A stretch of DNA of 48,442 bases from Chromatiales bacterium (GCA_014762505.1 JABURS010000036.1:1-48442), one strand, 5' to 3'; positions 1-9,102 are shown, numbered from the stretch's first letter. Notes: generated by a model from the sequence alone, not told the origin. A program made the numbers and translations.

Positions 1-123
1 ATGAGATGCCGGTCTGTCTCACTCTCATGCAAAGGTAAGATCAACCATTTAATCCGCTTACCCTGATTTTGGACCCCGTTCTCTCGCCGAGCATCGCAGT
101 GGAAGCCGGAAAGACCCGAAGGG

Positions 124-279
124 TTGCGCGCAGGACGCGCGCAATTCTGCAGTCGGGCCATGGACGGCCCGTCTGCAGAACCCCGGCTGGAACGAGAAGC
201 ACAGGGCACCCGTAGGGCGAGAGAGTCGGGGTGCCCTTTCTTTTGGTTACTTTGCTTTGGGCAAGCAAAGAAAAGTAAC
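124..279. repeat. chain of four hairpins (probable interspersed intergenic repeat)
   Basis: Positions 1-354 contain no gene that I believe; what they hold is this array. Hairpin 1: 124-131 pairs with 137-144 (TTGCGCGC / GCGCGCAA) around loop AGGAC. Hairpin 2: 145-159 pairs with 166-180, with one T-T mismatch, around loop ATGGAC. Hairpin 3: 203-211 pairs with 229-237 (AGGGCACCC / GGGTGCCCT), followed by TTCTTTT, so it resembles a plus-strand terminator. Hairpin 4: 246-259 pairs with 266-279 (GTTACTTT...AAAGTAAC). From memory, the segment around 238-280 is a recurrent intergenic sequence in several gammaproteobacterial genomes and is often mis-annotated as short proteins. It lies 3' of the DnaJ-related gene. 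An RNA role is possible but unproven. Confidence 0.75.
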
Positions 280-354
280 TCGTCCGCGCGCCAAGGAAGC
301 AGAGAAGAAAATCGACACTACCGCGGACGAAACACTCCGTACCCAAATACCCCT

Positions 355-939
355 CTAGGGTATGAGTACCCGCAACGCCCGGTTGATCGCCTGAAACCTG
401 GCCGTGGAGCCGCCGCGGTCCGGGTGGTGGCGGCTGGCGAGTTCGCGGTAGCGGTGACGGATGGCGGCCTCGTCGACGGGGTCTTCGAGCTCGAACTCGG
501 CCAGGGCGGCGGCACGGCGGTCGTCGCGCAGCATACGCGCGTAGAAGTCGGTGAGCAGGGCCTCGACGTCGCCGGGGCCGGTGGTCTCGAGCTGGTCGAG
601 GTCGAGGTAGTAGGCGCGCAGCGGATCGGGGATGGCCAGGGCGTCGTCGCCCTCGCGGTAGGGATGCAGGCGGATGGCGAGCGGGTCGATGGCGAGGTGT
701 CCGCTGCGGGTGGCCCAGAGTTCGTCGCGCAGCCGATAGAGCGCGTGGAACAGCACGAAGTGCGCACGAAACAGGGCGTGGGTGCCGTCGCGCTTCTCGG
801 GCAGGCCGAACTCGCGCGGGGCGTCGTCCAGCAGACGCAGCAGCTCGTACTCGCGCAGCGGGCCGTCCTGCATCTGAAGCAGGACGTAGACACAGTCGCC
901 CAGGCGCTCGAGATCCTCGGGATCGGGGCGGGTGTTCAA
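355..939 (-). CDS. DnaJ-related protein with C-terminal J domain
   Basis: 194 residues. The N-terminal ~130 residues look like the DNAJ-related N domain (many Leu and Arg, acidic segments). The last ~45 residues form a J domain with the HPD tripeptide (RELASRHHPDRGGS), which stimulates DnaK ATPase activity. There is no Gly/Phe region or zinc finger, so this is a specialised co-chaperone rather than DnaJ itself. The reading frame has no ATG near its beginning. The best start is TTG at 939, which overlaps the stop of the upstream gene as TTGA and has AAGGAG about 11 bases before it, implying translational coupling. The client is unknown. Confidence 0.8.
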   Translation of the reverse strand: MNTRPDPEDLERLGDCVYVLLQMQDGPLREYELLRLLDDAPREFGLPEKRDGTHALFRAHFVLFHALYRLRDELWATRSGHLAIDPLAIRLHPYREGDDALAIPDPLRAYYLDLDQLETTGPGDVEALLTDFYARMLRDDRRAAALAEFELEDPVDEAAIRHRYRELASRHHPDRGGSTARFQAINRALRVLIP

Positions 940-1472
940 GACGCCTGCGGCTCCTTCACGGCCAGCCCGCTGATGTCGATATCCGGCTCCGGCACCTCGC
1001 GCGGCTGCGTGAGCGTGACCCCCGGCTCGGCCATGGTCAGCCCGCTGGTGTCGATGTCGGGTTCGGGCACCGGCTCGTGCTCGACCAGCAGGCTGCCGGG
1101 CGCGGCCACGGACAGGTCCGGGGCCTCGGGCACGGTGTAGCTCTCCAGCGGGACCTCCGGGCGCTGCATGAGCCCGGTGTCCAGCGGCAGCGTGCCGGTG
1201 GACTCGGCAGGGGGTGTCTCGCGCGGCGGGGTGAGCGGCTGCTCGGGCACGATGTGGGCGACGGCCCCGGCCTTCTGCATGGCGAGCTGGTACTTCTTCG
1301 CCGTGGCCTCGTCCAGGCGGCGCTTGATGGGCACGCCCTTGGGATTGAACAGCGCGGCGGCGCGCGCGGCGTCCACCTTGAACATCTGCGCCAGCCGGGC
1401 CTTGACCGTCTCCGTATCCTGGCCCTCGGCGACCTCGCCCCGGAAAACGACGGAATACAGCGCGTCGCTCAT
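936..1472 (-). CDS. conserved hypothetical protein with repeated C-terminal motif
   Basis: 178 residues, soluble, no signal peptide or membrane segment. The N-terminal ~75 residues (MSDALYSVVFRGEVAEG...) form a compact mixed alpha/beta unit with many Ala and Lys. I recall similar short units at the N-termini of proteobacterial membrane proteins, but I cannot name the family. The C-terminal half is Pro/Glu-rich and contains a degenerate internal repeat: EPDIDTSGLTM and, about 25 residues later, EPDIDISGLAV. The ATG at 1472 was chosen over upstream in-frame codons because the conserved-looking domain starts there. It is translationally coupled to the DnaJ-related gene, suggesting a joint function. 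Confidence 0.75.
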   Translation of the reverse strand: MSDALYSVVFRGEVAEGQDTETVKARLAQMFKVDAARAAALFNPKGVPIKRRLDEATAKKYQLAMQKAGAVAHIVPEQPLTPPRETPPAESTGTLPLDTGLMQRPEVPLESYTVPEAPDLSVAAPGSLLVEHEPVPEPDIDTSGLTMAEPGVTLTQPREVPEPDIDISGLAVKEPQAS

Positions 1473-1614
1473 GTTCGCATCCTGTGCAGTGGTTACCCGA
1501 CCTGTTGTTGTACCGAAGCGCAGGCGGGACTGCAAACGGCAATGCCGCAGAATGCGAGGGATGACGCGGGGCGGGGCCGAACCGGGCCGGCCCCGCCGCT
1601 CGATTCCTACGGCC

Positions 1615-2073
1615 TCAGCCGTGCTGCCAGAAGCGGCTGATCCAGGAGCGCTTTTCCCAGGTGGGACGGGCGCCGCGTTCGAGGAAGAAGGGACTGTAGA
1701 GCTGGTCCTCCTCCATGATGTGGCGGGTGAGCCACTTCTTGAGGAAGTGCATGAGCTCGAAACTGGCCGAGGAGCCGGTGCGCTCTACCTTGTCGCACAT
1801 GGCCTCGAGCTCCGCGATCAGCTTCTCGTGATGGGCCTTGTGCTCCTCGTAATCCGGGTAGCCGAGGATGCGCATCAGGCTCTCCTCGACGGTGAAGTGG
1901 GTCTTGGTGTATTCGCGCAGCCGCGACAGGATGCCCAGGGTCACCTCGCCTGCGTGGCGGTTGACGATGGCTTCGTGCAGCTGGTTCAGCAGGTCGATCA
2001 GGATCTTGTGCTGTTCGTCGATTTCCTGGATGCCGACGCTGAGGTTGTCCGACCAGACGATCAATTCCGACAT
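1615..2073 (-). CDS. bacteriohemerythrin
   Basis: 152 residues. All seven di-iron ligands of the family are present and correctly spaced: H22, H59 and E63 (HxxxE), H78 and H82 (HxxxH), H118 and D123 (HxxxxD). Bacteriohemerythrins bind O2 reversibly in the cytoplasm; single-domain forms are implicated in oxygen delivery to respiratory enzymes or in O2/NO sensing and protection. Length and the single domain fit the stand-alone class. The ATG at 2073 is preceded by AAAGGGAT. The gene stands alone, convergent with nothing, and has an FNR-type box and a well-placed -10 upstream, so micro-oxic or anaerobic induction is likely. Confidence 0.93.
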   Translation of the reverse strand: MSELIVWSDNLSVGIQEIDEQHKILIDLLNQLHEAIVNRHAGEVTLGILSRLREYTKTHFTVEESLMRILGYPDYEEHKAHHEKLIAELEAMCDKVERTGSSASFELMHFLKKWLTRHIMEEDQLYSPFFLERGARPTWEKRSWISRFWQHG

Positions 2074-2113
2074 AATCGTTATATCCCTTTGTCTTGCGAT
2101 GTGTGGGGCCACG

Positions 2114-2155
2114 ATTATTAGCAAACGCTAATGTTCGGTTCTTGACCTGGATCAA
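2114..2155 (-). promoter_or_regulatory. FNR-type class II promoter of the hemerythrin gene
   Basis: On the minus strand an FNR/Anr-like box TTGATCCAGGTCAA lies at 2155-2142 (9 of 10 consensus bases of TTGAT-N4-ATCAA). A -10 hexamer AATAAT lies at 2119-2114. If the box is centred at -41.5, transcription would start near 2107 and the -10 falls exactly in register. A perfect palindrome, ATTAGC-AAAC-GCTAAT (2117-2132), overlaps the -10 and could be a second operator. The box overlaps the last codons of tmcA. Confidence 0.65.
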
Positions 2156-4275
2156 TCCGACCCGGCATCCCCCTCGAGCAACACCGCCAGCGCCTGGCGC
2201 AGGGCGGCGATGGCCTCGCCCCGGCCCGACAGACCGAGGCGTGCCACGATCTCGGCCCAGTCGGCGCCCTCCAGCACCCGGGCCTGCAGCAGCTCGCGCT
2301 GCGCCCGCCCCAGCCGCGCGGCCCACTGTGGGTCCGCCAGGGCCCGCCGGAGAAAGGGATACAGCACCCCCAGGGCATCGTCGATGCCAAAGCCTGCCCG
2401 GGCCACGGCCTCGAGCAGGCGCCGCTCCTGCGCCGCGTCTCCGGCATACGTCACTTCCGCCGTGTCCGCGCGCAGGACCCCGGCCAGGACAGGGTCGATG
2501 TCGCGCAGCGGCCCGGCGAGCAGCCGCGGCAGCAGGCGGGCGTAGTGGCCTCGCGCCCGGGCCAGCAGCTGCCCGCCGGCCGGCGACAGGGCCGCGAGCA
2601 GCAGGGCCGAATGGCTGCCGCTGGCCGCCTCGCGGCTGAGCCCCAGGCGCACCGGCGCCAGTCCCGCCCGCCCCCAGAAATGCAGCAGCCCGGTCGTGGC
2701 GCCAAAGCTCGTGCCGAACCAGTCGAGCCCAGCCTCGCGGGCGGCGGCCAGCAGCTGCCCGATCAGCCGGCTGCCGATGCCCCGCCCCTGCACGGCCGGG
2801 TGCACGGCGATGCGCAGCACCCGCTCGCCGACGAGCGCCGCACCCTCCGGCAGGCCGAGGTGGGCGGCCAGCGACTGGGGGATGAGATGTCCCCGCGGCC
2901 GGCGCTCGCCGCGAAACACGGCCCCGGCCAGCCCCGGTGCCAGCCCGCCCTCGCGGGCGCCGAGGGCGCAGGCGACCACGTGCCCCCGGTGGCGCGCCAC
3001 CCACACCGAGACGTTCGGCCCGTCCAACAGGTGGCGGAGGTCGTAGGGGCGGGTGCGGTAATGGGCCAGCACCAGCAGGCCGAAGAGTTCGTCGAGCAGG
3101 GCATCGTCGTCGGCCAGCCGGTCGCGGTCCAGGCGCTCGATGGCGAGCGCCGCCGGGTCGAGACCGGCCAGGGCCCCGGCCGGGGCCGGCTCGGCATCCA
3201 GGGCGAGCACGCGGCCCACCCAGGCCTCCATCGGGTCACCGGCCGCCCAGCGCACCGGCTCGGCGAGTGTCATCTCGCGCCAGTCCGGCGTCTCGCGCTC
3301 CAGTACCTGGCGAAAGCGCACGGCAAAGCCCCGCCCCGTGCCCTCGTAGCCGTGCACCGTGGTGGCGAAGACGATGCGCGGGAAACGCGCGAGCAGGGCG
3401 GTGAGCAGGGGCACGGGGATGGCGGCGGCCTCGTCCACCAGCAGCAGGTCGGCGCCCAGGCCGGGGGCCGCGAGCAGGGCATCGGGGGCGAGGAAGCGCA
3501 GCTCCGCGCCGCCGGCCGCCAGGGGGCTGCGTGCGGCCGCATCGATACCCAGCCCGGCGGCGGCCCGGGCGAAGACGTTGGCCGCCGCCTCGGCGCGCGG
3601 CGCGGTGACGAGGATCGTCACCGGTCCCCGGCGCATACAGGCGGCCGCCGCCAGGCCCAGGGCGCTGGACTTGCCCCGGCCGCGGTCGGAGACCAGCACC
3701 AGCGGGCGGCGCGGCGGGCCGTCCACGACCCCGACTATGGCCGCCACGGCGCGGTGCTGGTCGTCGGTACGGGGGCCTGTCCGGGGTGGCAGGGGCGGGG
3801 GGACGCCGAGCACCGGGAGCGCCTCGCCCCGCTCGGGGTTGATCGTGGTCACGGCCGGGTCGGCGGCGGTGAGGCGGGCGGCGCGGCGCAGGAAGCGGCC
3901 GGCCAGATCGGCCATCGTCCAGGGCGCGACCAGCACGCGTTCGGCGTCGGGATCGGCATAGCCCGGCCAGTCGGACAGCGGCGGGGCAAGCAGCAGCAGG
4001 TGGCCGCCGCCGCGCACGGTGCCGGCCGTGGCGCCCAGGGCGTCCGGGTCGAGGCCGGACCAGGCATCGAAGACCAGGGCGTCGAACTCGCCGCCCAGCA
4101 CGGTCCCGGCGCGCGTGGCATCGATGCGGTTCGTGCCGGCGGGGGCGGCATCGCCCACCCAGAGCTGGCGGTGGGCGGGGATGGCGGCGAGCATGCGTTC
4201 GGCCGCGGCGCGGGCAACCGCGCCATCACCCGCGAGCAGCCAGACGCGGCGATGCAGCGGGTGCGCTGGCATCAT
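2152..4275 (-). CDS. tmcA: tRNA(Met) cytidine acetyltransferase
   Basis: 707 residues, the usual TmcA size (E. coli ~670). It makes N4-acetylcytidine at the wobble base of elongator tRNA-Met using acetyl-CoA and ATP. Domains in order: an N-terminal domain, a RecA-like helicase module with Walker A in SDRGRGKSSAL (around residue 195) and a DEAA Walker B (LLLVDEAAAIPVPLL), a GNAT acetyltransferase region (RIAVHPAVQGRGIGSRL, acetyl-CoA loop), and a C-terminal tRNA-binding tail. The ATG at 4275 overlaps the rlmM stop as ATGA, so it is co-translated with rlmM in an RNA-modification operon. Confidence 0.95.
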   Translation of the reverse strand: MMPAHPLHRRVWLLAGDGAVARAAAERMLAAIPAHRQLWVGDAAPAGTNRIDATRAGTVLGGEFDALVFDAWSGLDPDALGATAGTVRGGGHLLLLAPPLSDWPGYADPDAERVLVAPWTMADLAGRFLRRAARLTAADPAVTTINPERGEALPVLGVPPPLPPRTGPRTDDQHRAVAAIVGVVDGPPRRPLVLVSDRGRGKSSALGLAAAACMRRGPVTILVTAPRAEAAANVFARAAAGLGIDAAARSPLAAGGAELRFLAPDALLAAPGLGADLLLVDEAAAIPVPLLTALLARFPRIVFATTVHGYEGTGRGFAVRFRQVLERETPDWREMTLAEPVRWAAGDPMEAWVGRVLALDAEPAPAGALAGLDPAALAIERLDRDRLADDDALLDELFGLLVLAHYRTRPYDLRHLLDGPNVSVWVARHRGHVVACALGAREGGLAPGLAGAVFRGERRPRGHLIPQSLAAHLGLPEGAALVGERVLRIAVHPAVQGRGIGSRLIGQLLAAAREAGLDWFGTSFGATTGLLHFWGRAGLAPVRLGLSREAASGSHSALLLAALSPAGGQLLARARGHYARLLPRLLAGPLRDIDPVLAGVLRADTAEVTYAGDAAQERRLLEAVARAGFGIDDALGVLYPFLRRALADPQWAARLGRAQRELLQARVLEGADWAEIVARLGLSGRGEAIAALRQALAVLLEGDAGSD

Positions 4276-5330
4276 GCCCCGGGGCCGGGCCGCGCGAAGA
4301 CGGTGACCTCCTCGCGGTCGTGGTAGAGCTGCCGGCAGGCCAGCCGGTAACCCGGGCCCAGCGTCGCCAGCCCGCCTTCCACCCGGGCGAGGCAGGCCTT
4401 GAGCTCGGGGTAGCGCTTCTTCATCGGCAGCTTGAGGTTGAACAGGGCCTGGCGGGCCATGCCGCCGGCCAGCCAGTCGGCCATGAGCGCGGCCACCCGC
4501 GCGGGCTTTTCCACCATGTCGCAGACCACCCAGTCCACCGGGCGCTCGGGGCGGAAGCGAAAGCCGTCCTCGCGCCGGTGTTCGACCAGCCCCGAGTCCA
4601 TCAGGGTGGCGTCCATGGGGCCGTTGTCCACGGCGATCACCTTCAGGTGCCGGCGCACCAGCTGCCAGGTCCAGCCACCCGGCGCGGCACCCAGGTCCAC
4701 GGCGGTCATGCCCGGGGCCAGCAGCCGGTCACGCTCGGCCTCGCTGAGGAAGTGCAGCAGCGCCTCCTCCAGCTTGAGCGTGGAGCGGCTGGGGGCCTCG
4801 CGCGGGAAGCGCAGGCGCGGGATGCCCATGGGCCAGGGCGAGGCGTTGCCGGCCGGGGCGTAGCCCGCCACGGCGTGGGTGGAGCCGAGGAAGGCGACAT
4901 GCAGCTGCAGCTCGCCGGTGCGCGTCAGCAGGCCGCGTTTCTTCAGTGCCGATTCCAGCGGCGGCTGGAGCTTGCGGCACAGGCGCTGCAGCTCCTTGGC
5001 CTCGTTGGTGTCCGGGGTCTCGAGCAGCAGCGTGCCGCCGGCGGCCGGCGATCCGGCCAGGGCCGTGATGATCGGGGTGATGCGGTCGTGGGCCGGGAGG
5101 TCGTCGTGCGCGGCCAGTACCTCGAACCACTGGCGGGTGAAGATCAGGTCATCGAGGCGCAGGCGGTCGATGAGCCGCTGGTCCTCGGCGTAGTATTCGA
5201 AGATCGCGAAGGCCGTATCCGGCCGTGCCCTGCAGTATCCGGCGAAACCGAGGGCCGCGGCCCGCTCCTGGATCTCCGCCGCGCACTCGCCCTCGAAGCC
5301 GGGCCGGCAATGCAGGAACAGGGCCGGCAT
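4272..5330 (-). CDS. rlmM: 23S rRNA 2'-O-ribose methyltransferase RlmM (C2498)
   Basis: 352 residues, matching RlmM (~366). It methylates the 2'-OH of C2498 in 23S rRNA with SAM. An N-terminal THUMP-like region (MPALFLHCRPGFEGECAAEIQ...) precedes a Rossmann-fold RrmJ-type domain. SAM motif I is MTAVDLGAAPGGWTWQL; the motif around WVVCDMVEKPARVAALM and the late FNLKLPMKKRYPEL carry the acidic and Lys residues of the K-D-K-E type catalytic set. It lies 6 bases downstream of a small conserved gene and overlaps tmcA, forming a three-gene operon. Confidence 0.95.
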   Translation of the reverse strand: MPALFLHCRPGFEGECAAEIQERAAALGFAGYCRARPDTAFAIFEYYAEDQRLIDRLRLDDLIFTRQWFEVLAAHDDLPAHDRITPIITALAGSPAAGGTLLLETPDTNEAKELQRLCRKLQPPLESALKKRGLLTRTGELQLHVAFLGSTHAVAGYAPAGNASPWPMGIPRLRFPREAPSRSTLKLEEALLHFLSEAERDRLLAPGMTAVDLGAAPGGWTWQLVRRHLKVIAVDNGPMDATLMDSGLVEHRREDGFRFRPERPVDWVVCDMVEKPARVAALMADWLAGGMARQALFNLKLPMKKRYPELKACLARVEGGLATLGPGYRLACRQLYHDREEVTVFARPGPGA

Positions 5331-5336
5331 CGACCG

Positions 5337-5636
5337 TCAGGCGCGGCCGACGTTGGCGTCCGTAGGGGCGTGGTAGTACTCGCTGTCCTCGGCGAACTGC
5401 CGCACCCAGCGCTGCAGCTCCACCATGCGGTGCTCGGCGGTGCTCACGGGCTCGCAGTCCTCACAGCGCGGATCGCCGCAGGGCTGGCGGGAGAACAGCC
5501 AGTAGTGGATGGCGCCCGCCAGCAGGCCGTCGGCCACGTCCCAGGGATCGGCCTCGGGATCGGCCTCGGTGATGCGGTTGGCCAGGTCGACGACGTCCTG
5601 TGCGGCGAGGTTGAAGGGGTCGGTGGGCTGGTTCAT
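5337..5636 (-). CDS. conserved small protein with Cys motif
   Basis: 99 residues, acidic, no signal peptide. It starts MNQPTDPFNLAAQDVVDLANRI. A central cluster CGDPRCEDCE (CxxxxCxxC) may bind a metal. The hydrophobic stretch DGLLAGAIHYWLF is too short to be a clear membrane segment. I do not recognise a named family. It is the first gene of the rlmM-tmcA operon, 6 bases before rlmM. A function in RNA modification is suggested only by location. Confidence 0.75.
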   Translation of the reverse strand: MNQPTDPFNLAAQDVVDLANRITEADPEADPWDVADGLLAGAIHYWLFSRQPCGDPRCEDCEPVSTAEHRMVELQRWVRQFAEDSEYYHAPTDANVGRA

Positions 5637-5752
5637 GGTCGGTACACAGGGTGGCGGGGAGGGATCCGGGTCTCATTGTACCAGAGCCGCGCCGGGACAG
5701 GCGCGCGGCGCAGGTGTAGCATGTTGCGCCGAGACCACCGCCAACCGCCGCC

Positions 5753-6445
5753 ATGACCCCCGACCGCGTCCGCAAGCTCCGCGAGACCCTGGCCCGCCGC
5801 CAGCCCGATCTCACCGTGCTCATGGCCGGTGTGCACAAGCCCCACAACCTCGCGGCCGTGCTGCGCACCTGCGATGCGGTGGGCGTGCTCGACGCACATG
5901 CCGTCACCGAGCCCGAGGTGCTCTCGCGCAACCCCAACGCCGGCGCCGGCTCCCGGCGCTGGGTGAAGGTGCGTCGCCATGACGACACCGCCGGTGCCCT
6001 CACCGCCCTGCGTGCCCAGGGCCTTCGCCTGGTCGCCGCCCATCCCGACCCGGCGGCCAGGGACTTCCGCGCCATCGACTACACCCGCCCCACCGCCCTG
6101 GTGCTGGGGGCCGAGCTCGAGGGCCTGGACGCCGCCACCCTGGCCGCCTGCGACGAGACCATCGTCATCCCCATGCTCGGCATGGTGCAGTCGCTCAACG
6201 TCTCCGTTTCCGCCGCCCTGGTGCTCTACGAGGCCCAGCGCCAGCGCCTGGCCGCCGGTCTCTACGACCGCTGCCGCATCGATGACGCGACCTTCAACAC
6301 CCGGCTGCTCGAATGGGCCCATCCCCAGGTGGCCCATCGCTGCCGCATGAAGCAGATCCCCTACCCGCACATCGACCCCGAGACGCTGGATATCGTGGTG
6401 GAGAAGGGCACGGCCTTCGCCGAGCTGCTGGTGGACAGGGAATAG
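5753..6445 (+). CDS. trmH: tRNA (guanosine(18)-2'-O)-methyltransferase TrmH
   Basis: 230 residues, the size of E. coli TrmH. A SPOUT-class (deep trefoil knot) enzyme that methylates Gm18 in the tRNA D-loop. The three SpoU motifs are visible: HNLAAVLRTCDAVGV (motif 1 with the catalytic Arg), ALVLGAELEGLD (motif 2), and IPMLGMVQSLNVSVSAALVLYE (motif 3, knot and SAM site). The C-terminal tail carries the basic TrmH-specific extension. The ATG at 5753 follows a short region containing TAGCAT and is divergent from the rlmM operon. Confidence 0.95.
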   Translation: MTPDRVRKLRETLARRQPDLTVLMAGVHKPHNLAAVLRTCDAVGVLDAHAVTEPEVLSRNPNAGAGSRRWVKVRRHDDTAGALTALRAQGLRLVAAHPDPAARDFRAIDYTRPTALVLGAELEGLDAATLAACDETIVIPMLGMVQSLNVSVSAALVLYEAQRQRLAAGLYDRCRIDDATFNTRLLEWAHPQVAHRCRMKQIPYPHIDPETLDIVVEKGTAFAELLVDRE

Positions 6446-6554
6446 GAGGCGCAAGTCGTCATGCCCATGCCCCCGGCAGGCGGCCAGCCCTCTGGCCGAT
6501 GGGCGTTCGTCAGGCAGGGCCGTTATCGCCGGGAGGGCTCGGCTCCCACCACGC

Positions 6555-6585
6555 AAAAGGCCCGGGGCAATGGCCCGGGCCTTTT
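6555..6585. terminator. bidirectional intrinsic terminator
   Basis: AAAAGGCCCGGG (6555-6566) pairs perfectly with CCCGGGCCTTTT (6574-6585) around a 7-base loop. A-tract on one side and T-tract on the other make it functional in both directions, between the convergent trmH and ompW-like genes. Confidence 0.85.
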
Positions 6586-6648
6586 GTCACAGGTACCTCT
6601 CTATACCCTCGGTGTGCCCTGCGGCACGACCAACCGGGGATTCGGCCC

Positions 6649-6685
6649 GGCGTGAGGCAATAGGCCCCTCACGCCTGAGGCCTCA
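6649..6685. repeat. TGAGG-type hairpin near gene ends (copy A)
   Basis: GGCGTGAGG (6649-6657) pairs with CCTCACGCC (6667-6675), immediately followed by the palindrome TGAGGCCTCA (6676-6685). Related hairpins built on GTGAGG occur at 7488-7517 and 32037-32074, each just 3' of a gene. Confidence 0.6.
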
Positions 6686-6698
6686 CCCCCACGTCCCC

Positions 6699-7355
6699 TC
6701 AGAAGCGCACACCGCCGCCGAGCATGACCACCCAGGGGTTGATGTCCACGTCCACCTCGTAGGTATCGGCACCGGCCTCGATGGTGGCGGTGGTGTCGAT
6801 GGCCATGTAGTAGAGGCTGCCGCCGAGGAACCACTGGTTATTCAGGTCGTAGTCCATGCCGGCCTGCACGGCCCAGCCCCAGGAGTCGTCGAGGCTGACG
6901 TTGGCCCCGTTGAAAGCGCCCTGGCCTTCCTCGTCGAAGAAGGTGGTGTAGTTGATGCCGGCGCCGACATAGGGGCGCAGTGCGCCCTGGCTGGCGAAGT
7001 GGTACTGCAGCGAGACGGTGGGCGGCAGATGCTTCACCTCGGCGATCTTGCCCGCCGCCGACAGGCTGCCGTCGCCTTCCACGTCGTGCGAGAAGGGGGT
7101 GGCGGCCAGCACCTCGACGCCGAGGTTCGAATCGAGCATGTAGGTGAAGCTCGCGCCCAGGGCCAGACCGTCTTCCACTGTCACGCCGCTGTTGGCAATG
7201 GCGGTGCCGTTCAGGCTCACCGCACTGCTGTCGTCGTTGGGCAGGACCCAGGTCGGCCCGAAGCGGACCAGGATGTCACCGGCCTCCAGGGCCAGGGCGG
7301 GGGTGGTGGCCAGCGCCACGGCACCGGCAAGGGCAAGCTTGTTCCAGACGTTCAT
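6699..7355 (-). CDS. ompW: OmpW-family outer membrane protein
   Basis: 218 residues with a signal peptide (MNVWNKLALAGAVALATTPALAL). The mature part has the alternating pattern of an eight-stranded barrel and ends in a C-terminal aromatic (GGGVRF), the BAM recognition signal. Family hallmarks: the early GDILVRFGPTWVLPNDDS segment, SFTYMLDSNLGVEVLAATPFSHD, LPPTVSLQYHF and RPYVGAGINYTTFF. OmpW forms a narrow hydrophobic channel for small hydrophobic molecules and is FNR-controlled in E. coli; an FNR-like box lies ~95 bases upstream here. The ATG at 7355 was chosen because the signal peptide begins there. Confidence 0.93.
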   Translation of the reverse strand: MNVWNKLALAGAVALATTPALALEAGDILVRFGPTWVLPNDDSSAVSLNGTAIANSGVTVEDGLALGASFTYMLDSNLGVEVLAATPFSHDVEGDGSLSAAGKIAEVKHLPPTVSLQYHFASQGALRPYVGAGINYTTFFDEEGQGAFNGANVSLDDSWGWAVQAGMDYDLNNQWFLGGSLYYMAIDTTATIEAGADTYEVDVDINPWVVMLGGGVRF

Positions 7356-7447
7356 CGTATCTCTCCCCTGTAATGGGATGGCTGGTAGTCGATGGCCCAC
7401 GGCTGGCGGCCATGGGGCGACCTTAAGCCCTACGATTCTTCTGGATA

Positions 7448-7461
7448 TTGACGCGGATCAA
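7448..7461 (-). promoter_or_regulatory. FNR/Anr-type box upstream of ompW-like gene
   Basis: TTGAC-GCGG-ATCAA matches 9 of 10 conserved bases of the FNR box. Centred at 7454.5, it would place a class II start near 7413, about 58 bases before the ATG. The -10 region (TTAAGG on the minus strand) is poor, as is usual for activator-dependent promoters. Confidence 0.55.
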
Positions 7462-7487
7462 GAAATATTAGGGTTTGCTGAAATAGT

Positions 7488-7517
7488 GAGGAGTGAGGCG
7501 AGCGTGCCTCACTCCTC
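7488..7517. repeat. TGAGG-type hairpin near gene end (copy B)
   Basis: GAGGAGTGAGGC (7488-7499) pairs perfectly with GCCTCACTCCTC (7506-7517) around loop GAGCGT. It lies 10 bases after the stop of the minus-strand GlcG/HbpS gene and has no T-tract, so it may stabilise the mRNA 3' end or act as an imperfect terminator. Confidence 0.65.
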
Positions 7518-7527
7518 TCGTCGATGC

Positions 7528-8028
7528 CTACTCGATGAAGGCCAGGCGGTCGGCCACGGCGTCGATGCCGGCCTGGGCGCAGGCGGCATCGATGTCGCCA
7601 CCCGGGGCGCCGCTCACGCCGACGGCGCCGAGCATGTAGCCACCGCCCTGGATGGGCAGGCCGCCGTCGAGCATGATGATGCCCTCGACGTGGTTCATCT
7701 CCATGCGGATGTCGCCGCGGTTCTTGACGAAGTCACCGGAGGACACGCCGGACATGATGACGGCGTTGGCCTTCTCCTCGGCGATGCTGATGGTGTGGCG
7801 TGCGGCCAGGGTGTCGCGCATCACGGCCATGGTGTTGGCGGCGCGGTCGACCACCACGGCGCTGGCCTGGTAGCCCTTCTCGCGGCAGGCGAGCATGGCC
7901 TCGCGGGCGATATCGCCGGCCAGCTCCGCCGTCATCTGGCGCACGGTGATGACGTCGTCGGCCAGCACCGGCTGGGCGGCCACGGCCAGCAGACCGGCGG
8001 CGGCGAGGGACTTCAGCATGTTCTTCAT
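7528..8028 (-). CDS. secreted GlcG/HbpS-family protein
   Basis: 166 residues. A signal peptide (MKNMLKSLAAAGLLAVAAQPVLA) is followed by one GlcG/HbpS domain (heme-degrading/binding family, DUF336). Typical segments are SAVVVDRAANTMAVMRDT, HTISIAEEKANAVIMSG, EGIIMLDGGLPIQGGGYMLGAVGVSGAPGGDIDAACAQAGIDA. Relatives bind haem or cobalamin-like ligands; several accompany catabolic or redox-stress genes. The substrate here is unknown. It is transcribed alone towards ompW and divergent from the ABC exporter genes; a short palindrome, TGTGC-ATGC-GCACA at about 8104-8117, lies in the shared upstream region. Confidence 0.88.
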   Translation of the reverse strand: MKNMLKSLAAAGLLAVAAQPVLADDVITVRQMTAELAGDIAREAMLACREKGYQASAVVVDRAANTMAVMRDTLAARHTISIAEEKANAVIMSGVSSGDFVKNRGDIRMEMNHVEGIIMLDGGLPIQGGGYMLGAVGVSGAPGGDIDAACAQAGIDAVADRLAFIE

Positions 8029-8187
8029 GGGACTCTCCTCGGTGTGTCTTGCAGGGGGATGAAACACCGTGAGAGTCTAGCGGGCCCGGCGGCCGGCGTT
8101 TATGTGCATGCGCACAGTCGTGGACCGCGCGCATGACCCCGGAGGGGCATGACGCGGCCGCGTGCAGCGGGTGTAGAATCGGTGGCC

Positions 8188-9101
<914 letters not shown>

Positions 9102-9102
<1 letters not shown>

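Noticed and set aside
124-1140. Open frame reading through the hairpin array, translating as ...FFWLLCFGQAKKSNSS...
   Set aside because: The translation is that of the repeat itself and then of the antisense of two real genes.
8104-8117. Palindrome TGTGC-ATGC-GCACA as operator
   Set aside because: Short, GC-rich and not aligned to any clear promoter; mentioned only with the neighbouring gene.
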